Positions 1 to 5,171 of a stretch of 5,429 bases of DNA are shown piece by piece. Made by a program: the position numbers and the translations under genes. This DNA comes from Gammaproteobacteria bacterium (GTDB lineage Bacteria > Pseudomonadota > Gammaproteobacteria > UBA9214). Below the pieces are notes generated by a model that had not been told where the DNA came from, searched no databases, and saw only the letters and a program-made list of their open reading frames with translations. The first letter of the stretch is position 1; each line of letters opens with the position of its first letter. Where the stretch lies: assembly GCA_020027635.1 (NCBI GenBank), contig JAHKKL010000135.1:1-5429 (forward strand), written 5' to 3'.

Positions 1-63
1 CATGCTTGTGCCCGGCGATTAATCGGGTACTCGCGCACACGGTGTTCCCACGAGGGCGCCATT

Positions 64-90
64 TTGAATTTTCCTGCGGCCATTTAGAAT
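64..90 (+). promoter_or_regulatory. Possible sigma70-like promoter for the PilZ-like gene
   Basis: A TTGAAT box (64-69) and a TAGAAT box (85-90) stand 15 nt apart, just upstream of the ATG at 98. The -10 box fits the consensus TATAAT at five of six positions; the spacing is shorter than the usual 17 nt. If used, transcription would start close to the ATG, consistent with the lack of any purine-rich ribosome binding site there (leaderless or near-leaderless message). The call rests on pattern matching only. Confidence 0.3.
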
Positions 91-97
91 AATCGCA

Positions 98-1633
98 ATG
101 GACCTCCAGTCGCTCAGCACACCCGTACAGCATCACTACAACGATCCGACGGTAGAGCGGGATGTCGAACGCCTGCGTGTCTGGTTGACCAACCTGCCCT
201 TGATGGATGTGGTCAAGACGGTGCGCCTCGTGCAGGGCGCACTCGATTCCCTGAATGAACAGAAACTGGAGCCGGTGAAGCGTTACGGGTTGCTGGAGGT
301 TTTCCGGGACACGGTCGAACGCCTGTATGTCACCGTTGATCCTCTGTACATCCGGCAACTCAGCCTGACCAAGTCACAACGCGAACACGTAACGGACGGT
401 GTCGAGCAGTTGCTGCTGGCCATGGCAGGTGGCTACAAGATCCTTGTCAAGGCGACGTATGAACCCACCGCCCGCCAGCCATCCGCCGATCCGTTCGGGC
501 TGGCGATCAACCGCGCCATCGAGCAGCTCGGTTATGTGTTGCTCGACAGTTATCGATACTACCGTACCGTTCCGGAGTCGCTGTTTGCCGAATTGCACCA
601 GCTCTATCGTTGTGCGCGGTATTTTGGCCTATTGGCGGTGACCGCCGCCAATGAAGACGCCGGACAGTCGCTCGGGATCGCCGACAGTTACCATGCCATC
701 ATGCTGCTTTCGCTGACTGACCCGTTCCGTCTGGCGGAAGGGGAGGTGGGCCTGCTCTACGACATCCTCAAGCAACATGCCGGTCGGTGTCGCGTCACCC
801 CGGGCAGTCACTGGTCAGGCGACCCTGATGGCCTGTTCCTGCTGGATCTCAGCAGCGATACTCCCCCCCGGCCATATGCACAGCCGGGGCAGCAGGTGGC
901 GGATGCGCAGGAGCCTTACCTGCTGGATGCGCGTGAGGCGCTGCACGCCATCCGGGATCGACTGGAGCAAACTCCGGCCAAGGTGCGGATGCAGAGTCCG
1001 GAAGCCGTGCTGCTGCGGCATTTGTTGCCGGGTGCCGCGGCTGCAAAGCAGAACCGGGAATCACGCCGCGCCGACAGCCGCAGTACGCACCTGATCAACG
1101 GGCTGAATGCCATACACGCCTGCCTGCTGGCTTCGATCCCGGCGGGTGTTACGGCCGCGGAAAGTGCGGGTGAGGACACGCCGGTCAGGCCATCGCCCTG
1201 CCGTATCGTCGATACCAGTGAGAACGGTATGCGGCTGGCCTGGGATGAAGGCCAGGCCGGTGACGCACGGGTGGGTGACTTGCTGGGGATCGTCGACGAC
1301 GACCATCGCCTGCAACTGGTCATCACACGCTCGGTACAGATCCACCGGGAGGCGGGGATGGAACTCGGCGTGCAGAAAATCCATGGCAGTTGCGGCCCGG
1401 TCTACTGCCGGGCGCAAGCCGACGATGAGGCTGAGGAGATCCGCGCCCTGTTTATTACGGCCAGTGAGAAAGAAGGCGTGTCCGCCACCCTGATGATGGC
1501 CAAGGGGTTCTATGAGGCGGGCAGACGCCTGCTGATCAACAGCTTCGGCAGGGAAGTGCGCGCCCGTGCCGGACGCAATGTTTCCGACAGCCCGGTGTTT
1601 GATCGTTTCGAGTTCGCCGCGGATGATTCGTGA
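98..1633 (+). CDS. PilZ-like domain protein with large helical N-terminal region (putative c-di-GMP responsive)
   Basis: This 511-residue soluble protein has no signal peptide or membrane segment that I can see. Residues 20-300 look largely alpha-helical (for example the stretch around LPLMDVVKTVRLVQGALDSL, 34-53) and resemble the N-terminal part of long PilZ-domain proteins in gammaproteobacteria. Residues 320-440 are PilZ-like: an arginine cluster (R320xxxR324xxxR328) and then D372-T-S374-E-N-G377, which fits the (D/N)xSxxG half of the c-di-GMP-binding signature. Beta-strand-like sequence follows (RVGDLLGIV, LQLVITRSV, MELGVQKI). The gap of about 44 residues between the arginines and DxSxxG is longer than usual, so nucleotide binding is unproven. 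The ATG at 98 lacks a Shine-Dalgarno sequence, but the N-terminus looks natural. The stop codon lies inside the left end of a palindromic repeat. The role (surface, motility or adhesion control by c-di-GMP) is inferred from the family only; no neighbour supports it. Confidence 0.72.
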   Translation: MDLQSLSTPVQHHYNDPTVERDVERLRVWLTNLPLMDVVKTVRLVQGALDSLNEQKLEPVKRYGLLEVFRDTVERLYVTVDPLYIRQLSLTKSQREHVTDGVEQLLLAMAGGYKILVKATYEPTARQPSADPFGLAINRAIEQLGYVLLDSYRYYRTVPESLFAELHQLYRCARYFGLLAVTAANEDAGQSLGIADSYHAIMLLSLTDPFRLAEGEVGLLYDILKQHAGRCRVTPGSHWSGDPDGLFLLDLSSDTPPRPYAQPGQQVADAQEPYLLDAREALHAIRDRLEQTPAKVRMQSPEAVLLRHLLPGAAAAKQNRESRRADSRSTHLINGLNAIHACLLASIPAGVTAAESAGEDTPVRPSPCRIVDTSENGMRLAWDEGQAGDARVGDLLGIVDDDHRLQLVITRSVQIHREAGMELGVQKIHGSCGPVYCRAQADDEAEEIRALFITASEKEGVSATLMMAKGFYEAGRRLLINSFGREVRARAGRNVSDSPVFDRFEFAADDS

Positions 1634-1777
1634 GACGTGAGAAAAAGAATAGCCACGGAATCCACGGAAGAATCGAATTTTTTTCGGTGCGCACTGTGCA
1701 CCCTACGTGAACATATTGAAATATTTCCGTGTTCTTCCGTGGATTCCGTGGCCATTGAATTCCGTCTCACTTCTCAC
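1630..1777. repeat. MITE-like palindromic element (CCACGGAAT type)
   Basis: The ends form an imperfect palindrome. The outer arms at 1630-1641 and 1766-1777 match at 11 of 12 positions (GTGAGACGTGAG against GTGAGAAGTGAG). The inner arms at 1652-1671 and 1733-1752 are a perfect 20-bp inverted repeat, GCCACGGAATCCACGGAAGA. The inner arm itself is a 9-bp tandem (CCACGGAAT, CCACGGAAG). The element is about 148 bp and encodes no protein of its own; open frames through it (ATESTEE-type peptides) are a familiar by-product of this dispersed repeat class. A REP hairpin sits in its central loop. No obvious target-site duplication is visible. As RNA it would fold into a long hairpin that could end or stabilise the upstream message. 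Confidence 0.75.
1686..1706 (-). repeat. REP hairpin copy nested in the palindromic element
   Basis: Read on the minus strand this is GTAG + GGTGCAC + AGT + GCGCACC, one stem mismatch away from the window-wide REP consensus (GTAG + GGTGCGC + CGT + GCGCACC). It lies in the loop between the two 20-bp arms of the surrounding element, so it is either a later arrival or a fixed part of that element. Confidence 0.75.
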
Positions 1778-1789
1778 TTCGGTATTCCG

Positions 1790-1811
1790 GTAGGGTGCGC
1801 CGTGCGCACCG
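1790..1811 (+). repeat. REP hairpin, intact consensus copy
   Basis: The copy reads GTAG + GGTGCGC + CGT + GCGCACC + G, with a perfect 7-bp stem and 3-nt loop. It is identical over 22 nt to the copies at 4392-4413 and 5129-5150. It lies 13 nt beyond the palindromic element, in opposite orientation to the nested REP at 1686-1706. The remaining intergenic DNA (1812-1922) shows nothing else I can support. Confidence 0.85.
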
Positions 1812-1922
1812 TGGTCAGTCCGCGTTTACAGACAGAACAAGGTTGCCGTGTTAGGCTAACGTCCCACGTACACCGCTTGGCCGCAACGCCATCTTTCCTT
1901 GTTGACCGGAAGTGTTGACGCC

Positions 1923-2339
1923 ATGGAAAAGAAAATACCCATCGATATCCGGATCACCCCGGAAAACAAGTGCGGCTTCTGCACGAATTCAAAGTGCTGT
2001 ACCTATATCACCGAGCAACTTACCACGCCGCGCTCGATGCACGACTTCGATCACCTGTTGTGGCAGCTGTCGCACAAGGACGTGCAGGCCTACAAGGACG
2101 AGGACGGCTGGTATCTGCTGGTGAACAATCCCTGCACGCACCTGCAGCCCGACGGGCGTTGCGGTATTTACGATGACAGACCTCGAATCTGCCGCGAATA
2201 TACCAATGATTACTGCGAATATGACGAGCCGGCCGAGAAGGGGTTTGAGCTTTTCTTCGACGGTTACGATTCCCTGCTCGGTTATGTCCGCAAGCGCTTC
2301 AAGACCTGGGGCAAATACGCGGCGAGCCGCGATAACTAA
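1923..2339 (+). CDS. YkgJ-type cysteine-cluster protein (UPF0153 / CxxCxxCC family)
   Basis: The protein has 138 residues and eight cysteines. Near the N-terminus is C17-G-F-C20-T-N-S-K-C25-C26, the hallmark double-cysteine cluster, here with four residues between the CxxC and the CC. A second set follows: C71 (NNPCTHL), C80 (GRCGIYDDRP), C90 and C98 (RICREYTNDYC). The family is thought to bind zinc or an iron-sulfur cluster; its biochemical role is not settled, so I give no function. The middle phrase 'CxIYxxRPxxCRxY' is strongly conserved in the family and makes the assignment safe. The ATG at 1923 was chosen because a CGGAAG ribosome binding site (1907-1912) lies 10 nt upstream; an in-frame TTG at 1899 would add eight unremarkable residues. 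The gene stands alone and converges on the yrfG-like gene, with an inverted REP pair between them. Confidence 0.88.
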   Translation: MEKKIPIDIRITPENKCGFCTNSKCCTYITEQLTTPRSMHDFDHLLWQLSHKDVQAYKDEDGWYLLVNNPCTHLQPDGRCGIYDDRPRICREYTNDYCEYDEPAEKGFELFFDGYDSLLGYVRKRFKTWGKYAASRDN

Positions 2340-2358
2340 CCGTTTGCCGGGAGAGAAT

Positions 2359-2422
2359 AGTAGGGTGCGCCATGCGCACCGATATGTTCCGATTGATCAC
2401 GGTGCGCATGGCGCACCCTACT
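2359..2422. repeat. Inverted REP pair (BIME-like) between convergent genes
   Basis: Two REPs face each other: plus orientation at 2360-2381 and minus orientation at 2400-2421. Both carry a CAT loop instead of CGT when read from the GTAG end. The arms 2359-2381 and 2400-2422 are a perfect 23-bp inverted repeat with an 18-nt spacer (2382-2399). Each REP can also fold alone (GGTGCGC + CAT + GCGCACC). It starts 20 nt after the ykgJ-type stop and lies 67 nt beyond the yrfG stop, so a role as a transcript end or mRNA-stabilising structure for both genes is plausible. There is no clear T-tract, so a classical intrinsic terminator is not claimed. Nothing else is visible in 2423-2489. Confidence 0.88.
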
Positions 2423-2489
2423 GATTTCTAATTATTCAGTACGAAGTTCATTACAGCACACGTGGTTTCCATGATGAACAAGGTAATGT

Positions 2490-3170
2490 TCAATGGTTCT
2501 CATACTCCGGCGAGTTTCGTGCCGGAATGATTTCCTCAAAGCTGTCGATGGCGGGAAATTCGTCGATCTCCCGCGGCGGCGAGCGGCTGTCCGGGCGGCG
2601 TACCGCCAGCAGATGACGGATACCGTAGCGGCGCGCCGTGCGCAGCACCGGCAGGCTGTCATCGACGAACAGGGTCGTTTCCGGGTCGAACGGTTCGCGC
2701 CGTTCGAGTTCTTTCCAGAAGCGCAGGTCCTCCTTCGGATAACCGAAGTCATGCGCGCAGATGAGCGCGTCAAAGTGGCTGCGCAGGCCGGTGCGCGCCA
2801 TTTTGAGAGCCAGACTCTTTGAATGCGCGTTCGTGACCAGCACGGTACGCTTGCCGGCACGGCGCGTGCCGTCGAGGAATTCGATGACGTGGCCGTGTAC
2901 CGCGATCAGGTAATCGATTTCCTCCTTGAGTCCGGCGATGTCCAGGGCGAGCTCGCGGCTCCAGTATTCCACGCAGTACCATTCCATGGTGCCCTCCTTG
3001 TCGCGGAACCTGGCATAGAGCCGCGATTTCGCCGTATCAAGATCCAGCCGGTTGGCCTCGGCATAGCGCGCGGGCACGAGTTCGCGCCAGAAATGATTGT
3101 CGAAATGCAGGTCGAGCAGGGTGCCGTCCATATCGAGAAACACACTGTCGATTTCGTGCCATGGGACCAT
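2490..3170 (-). CDS. yrfG: GMP/IMP nucleotidase YrfG (HAD-superfamily 5'-nucleotidase)
   Basis: The protein has 226 residues, close to the 222 of Escherichia coli YrfG, and resembles it along its whole length as I recall that sequence. The HAD motifs are intact: motif I D13-M-D15-G-T (nucleophile and acid/base aspartates, followed by LLDLHFDNHFW), motif II L-V-T113-N-A, motif III lysine K146 in FGYPKED, and motif IV F-V-D170-D171-S binding Mg2+. The helical cap around residues 25-95 includes EWYCVEYWS, typical of YrfG. The E. coli enzyme hydrolyses GMP and IMP to nucleosides; the same cytosolic role is inferred here. The ATG at 3170 is preferred over upstream in-frame starts because MVPWHEIDSVFLDMDGT matches the family N-terminus; residues encoded further upstream (to 3314) come from a repeat. 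No convincing Shine-Dalgarno precedes it. The gene is divergent from cysQ. Confidence 0.92.
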   Translation of the reverse strand: MVPWHEIDSVFLDMDGTLLDLHFDNHFWRELVPARYAEANRLDLDTAKSRLYARFRDKEGTMEWYCVEYWSRELALDIAGLKEEIDYLIAVHGHVIEFLDGTRRAGKRTVLVTNAHSKSLALKMARTGLRSHFDALICAHDFGYPKEDLRFWKELERREPFDPETTLFVDDSLPVLRTARRYGIRHLLAVRRPDSRSPPREIDEFPAIDSFEEIIPARNSPEYENH

Positions 3171-3281
3171 AATCTGTGTGACAGGGATTGTCCGGGAGGG
3201 TATGTTAGCAGATATGAACCGGGCGGTTGCCTCCGGCGACAGGAACGACAAGCTAAGGAATCGCTGATTAATTGAAATGTA

Positions 3282-3483
3282 GTTGTCGTTGCGAGCGTAG
3301 CGCGGCAATCCCATGATTAAGAATCAGACGCTTAGAGATTGCTTCGTCACCTTGTTCCTCGGTAACTGCTCCATGCGTCGCCTAAGGCGCCTACCCTTGG
3401 TACTCTACCTCCTGCATGGCCCAGGCCAGCCTCTCGACCGATTCCCGGTCTCACCTTCTCCATGCAGTCGTCGCAATGACGAC
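3282..3483. repeat. Composite palindromic repeat of the 'GTCATTGCGAG / GCAATCCC' class
   Basis: The left end (3282-3297, GTTGTCGTTGCGAGCG) and the reverse complement of the right end (GTCGTCATTGCGACG, 3483-3469) are imperfect inverted copies. Inside are GCGGCAATCCC (3302-3312) and GAGATTGCTTCGTCAC (3335-3350), phrases common to this dispersed bacterial repeat class. Further nested arms are present: ATGCGTCG 3373-3380 with CGACGCAT 3480-3487, CTGCATGG 3412-3419 with CCATGCAG 3460-3467, and a small hairpin GACCG-ATTCC-CGGTC at 3436-3450. Open frames through it (peptides such as LPRYARNDN) are by-products. It fills most of the 342-bp gap between the starts of yrfG and cysQ. The remaining part, 3171-3281, holds nothing I can name, although the promoters of both genes should lie in this gap. 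Confidence 0.65.
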
Positions 3484-3501
3484 GCATCAGAGTTTCCCTA
3501 A

Positions 3502-3506
3502 AAGGA
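3502..3506 (+). promoter_or_regulatory. Ribosome binding site deciding the cysQ start
   Basis: AAGGA lies 6 nt before the ATG at 3513. The in-frame ATG at 3507 would leave no gap between the site and the start codon, so 3513 is the better start even though the upstream ATG gives a slightly longer frame. Confidence 0.6.
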
Positions 3507-3512
3507 ATGAAA

Positions 3513-4325
3513 ATGAATCCAGGCGAAACCAGCGCAGATCTGCCTTCACTGCTCGAACCCGTAACCCGACTGGCGCGCGCGGCGGGCGAGAAGATACTCG
3601 CCATCTACAACAGTGAATTCGCCATCGAGCAGAAGGCGGACCGCTCGCCCCTGACCGAGGCGGATCTGGCGTCGCACCACGCCATTGTCGCCGGACTGAA
3701 GGAGTTGACGCCCGGCGTACCCATCCTCTCGGAAGAATCCTCCAGCCTGCCTTATGCCCAGCGTTCTCTCTGGCAACGCTACTGGCTGGTCGATCCGCTG
3801 GACGGCACCCGGGAGTTCATCAAACGCAACGGCGAATTCACCGTCAATATCGCCCTGATCGAAGGGGGGGTACCGGTGCTGGGCGTGGTGCACGTGCCGG
3901 TCAGCGGCGTGAGCTATGTCGCCTGCCGCGGCCGGGGCGCCTTCAAGCAGGAGGCCGGGCGGGAGCCACGCCCCATCAGGGTGCGCAAGCTGCCGGATGG
4001 CCCGGTCATGGTCGTCGGCAGCCGTTCGCACCGCGGCGATTCACTCGACCGTTTCCTGGGAAATCTGGGTGAACATGAAATGGTCGGCATGGGCAGTTCC
4101 CTGAAACTGTGCCTGGTCGCGGAAGGGGCCGCCGACATCTACCCGCGGCTGGGACCGACCTCCGAGTGGGACACCGCCGCGGCGCAATGCGTGGTCGAAC
4201 AGGCCGGCGGGCACGTCACCGACACGGACATGCAGCCGCTGCGCTACAACACCAAGGATTCCATCCTGAATCCCTTTTTCCTGGTGTTCGGCGATGACAG
4301 CCGGGACTGGTCCGGGTATCTCTAA
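3513..4325 (+). CDS. cysQ: 3'(2'),5'-bisphosphate nucleotidase CysQ
   Basis: This 270-residue member of the lithium-sensitive, Mg2+-dependent phosphatase family (FIG/inositol monophosphatase fold) converts 3'-phosphoadenosine 5'-phosphate to AMP, clearing the by-product of sulfate assimilation. The whole metal-site signature is present in order: D51 in SPLTEAD, E74-E75 in ILSEES, D94-P-L-D97-G-T in WLVDPLDGTREFIKRNGEFTVN, and W219-D220-T-A-A-A near the C-terminus, followed by the usual EQAGG. GSRSH (169-173) and GSSLKLCLVAEGAADIYPR-like sequence (194-212) are further CysQ hallmarks. Length is normal (E. coli about 246). The likely start is 3513, with AAGGA 6 nt upstream. It is divergent from yrfG; a REP pair begins 17 nt after the stop, followed by the convergent transposase gene. 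CysQ often sits beside yrfG and nudE; nudE is not seen here. Confidence 0.95.
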   Translation: MNPGETSADLPSLLEPVTRLARAAGEKILAIYNSEFAIEQKADRSPLTEADLASHHAIVAGLKELTPGVPILSEESSSLPYAQRSLWQRYWLVDPLDGTREFIKRNGEFTVNIALIEGGVPVLGVVHVPVSGVSYVACRGRGAFKQEAGREPRPIRVRKLPDGPVMVVGSRSHRGDSLDRFLGNLGEHEMVGMGSSLKLCLVAEGAADIYPRLGPTSEWDTAAAQCVVEQAGGHVTDTDMQPLRYNTKDSILNPFFLVFGDDSRDWSGYL

Positions 4326-4341
4326 GGCGTCACTTCGTGTT

Positions 4342-4413
4342 CGGTGCGCACGGCGCACCCTACGATGATCGAAAACCCGGGTGCCCATCCCGTAGGGTGC
4401 GCCGTGCGCACCG
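4342..4413. repeat. Inverted REP pair (BIME-like) between cysQ and the RAYT gene
   Basis: A minus-orientation REP (4342-4363) and a plus-orientation REP (4392-4413) form a perfect inverted repeat of 23 bp (4342-4364 with 4391-4413), with a 26-nt spacer. Both have the consensus stem and CGT loop. In this pair the GTAG feet point inward, the reverse of the pair at 2359-2422 where they point outward. It occupies the convergent junction, 16 nt after the cysQ stop and 12 nt beyond the transposase stop, so it is the left-hand REP flank of the transposase gene. It could also act as a bidirectional transcript end; no T-tract is seen. Confidence 0.9.
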
Positions 4414-4425
4414 GACGAATTCAAT

Positions 4426-4974
4426 CTACTCACCAAAATCAAATGCGCCAGGTGCGTTGTAACTATTACCCCAATCCTTTGGATAAATCCCTCGCGTCAC
4501 CCATTGATGAAATGTCGAATACGGCCAGTCGGAAACATTCGCTACATAGCCATGCTTGACTGGATTCCAGTGGATGTAGTCCAGATGCCGTCGGAAATCG
4601 TCCTCATCGCGGACCTGATGTTCCCAGAAGCGTCGCTGCCAGAATGCAGACTCGCGTCGGATCGTCCGTGAATGGTTGGGTTGAAGAGCGATCCCTGGAT
4701 GGTTAGACAACTGCTGTGTCGTACACCGCTTGATCATCGACCACCGGGTGGAAAATTCCGCATCTCCGTCCGGCAGTGTCCATAGGCAGTGCAGATGATC
4801 CGGAAGCAATACCCAGGCATTGATCAGAAAAGGGTGCGTCAAACGGGTTTTTTCGATGGCATGACGCAGCGCATGCCGGATGATATGACGAGTCAATAAG
4901 GGGCGACGTTCAAGGGTGGAGACAGTAAAGAAGTAGGTTCCTCCCGGCATCCGGGCGCGTGTGTAATTGGGCAT
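4426..4974 (-). CDS. REP-associated tyrosine transposase (RAYT, IS200/IS605-like Y1 family)
   Basis: The protein has 182 residues, an intact typical RAYT. The order of motifs is: PGGTYFFTVSTLERRPLL at the N-terminus (10-27); the HUH metal-binding motif H60-L-H62 in WVLLPDHLHCLW; a conserved FWQRRFWEHQVRDEDDF segment (111-127); and the likely catalytic tyrosine Y133 in HLDYIHWNPVKHGYV. The C-terminal DWPYSTFHQWVTRGIYP (149-165) is also standard for the family. RAYTs are single-copy, domesticated relatives of IS200 transposases that bind and cleave single-stranded REP hairpins; the REPs on both sides fit. The ATG at 4974 is chosen because GGGAGG (4987-4982) lies 7 nt upstream. An in-frame ATG at 5019 would place translation inside a REP and add residues without family support. 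Upstream is a five-copy REP cluster. Activity is inferred, not shown. Confidence 0.93.
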   Translation of the reverse strand: MPNYTRARMPGGTYFFTVSTLERRPLLTRHIIRHALRHAIEKTRLTHPFLINAWVLLPDHLHCLWTLPDGDAEFSTRWSMIKRCTTQQLSNHPGIALQPNHSRTIRRESAFWQRRFWEHQVRDEDDFRRHLDYIHWNPVKHGYVANVSDWPYSTFHQWVTRGIYPKDWGNSYNAPGAFDFGE

Positions 4975-4981
4975 TCCATTG

Positions 4982-4987
4982 CCTCCC
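4982..4987 (-). promoter_or_regulatory. Strong ribosome binding site of the RAYT gene
   Basis: On the minus strand, GGGAGG lies 7 nt before the ATG at 4974. The nearest REP hairpin ends 10 nt further upstream (4997), so its folding does not directly cover the site, but a longer pairing with neighbouring REPs could affect access. Confidence 0.7.
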
Positions 4988-4996
4988 TGGTTTAAT

Positions 4997-5150
4997 GGTG
5001 CGTGCGGCGCACCCCACAATTATGGCTATTCGGTGCGCACGGCGCACCCCACACCGTACTTGGACCGTAGGGTGCGCCACGCGCACCGGGTTGAACCGTA
5101 CGATGCGCCGCGCACAACCGTCTGGGCCGTAGGGTGCGCCGTGCGCACCG
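4997..5150. repeat. Cluster of five REPs in the RAYT leader
   Basis: The copies are: minus orientation at 4997-5017 and 5031-5052; plus orientation at 5067-5088, 5098-5120 and 5129-5150. The two minus copies carry GTGG instead of GTAG, and the first has a stem-end mismatch. The plus copies start exactly 31 nt apart (5067, 5098, 5129). The middle one is decayed (GTAC foot, GATGCGC stem, shortened loop), while the outer two keep perfect 7-bp stems with CAC and CGT loops. The cluster fills the whole space between the VanZ-like stop (5172) and the transposase start (4974), so it forms the 5' leader of the transposase message or its promoter region. No sigma70-type promoter could be picked out within it. 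Confidence 0.88.
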
Positions 5151-5171
5151 GACGGGATATGAGTCCGGCGC

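Noticed and set aside
16..25. Perfect 10-bp palindrome CGATTAATCG near the left edge
   Set aside because: It could be an operator half-site or the end of an upstream hairpin, but nothing nearby supports a role and a palindrome of this length is expected by chance now and then.
374..1493. Several long overlapping frames on both strands inside the PilZ-like gene
   Set aside because: They are shadows of high-GC coding sequence: arginine/serine-rich or of skewed composition, without family motifs or ribosome binding sites.
3202..3267. Small plus-strand ORF of 21 codons behind GGGAGGG
   Set aside because: The spacing to the ATG is only 2 nt, the peptide has no recognisable features, and it lies between a gene start and a repeat; chance is the simplest reading.
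2493..3275. Plus-strand frames opposite yrfG
   Set aside because: They mirror the yrfG codons; the minus-strand protein has complete HAD motifs.
3171..3314. N-terminal extension of YrfG to 3314
   Set aside because: The added 48 residues come from the palindromic repeat and flank; the HAD motif I already sits at the expected distance from the ATG at 3170.
4342..4413. Classical Rho-independent terminator after cysQ
   Set aside because: The inverted REP pair can form a strong hairpin, but no run of T follows on either strand.
4975..5019. Longer RAYT protein starting at 5019
   Set aside because: The extra 15 residues are encoded by a REP and linker; the ATG at 4974 has a well-placed GGGAGG and starts with family-like sequence.
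4997..5150. Regularly spaced repeats resembling a short CRISPR array
   Set aside because: The repeats are short self-complementary hairpins in both orientations with 9-14-nt spacers, next to a RAYT and without cas genes; this is a REP cluster.
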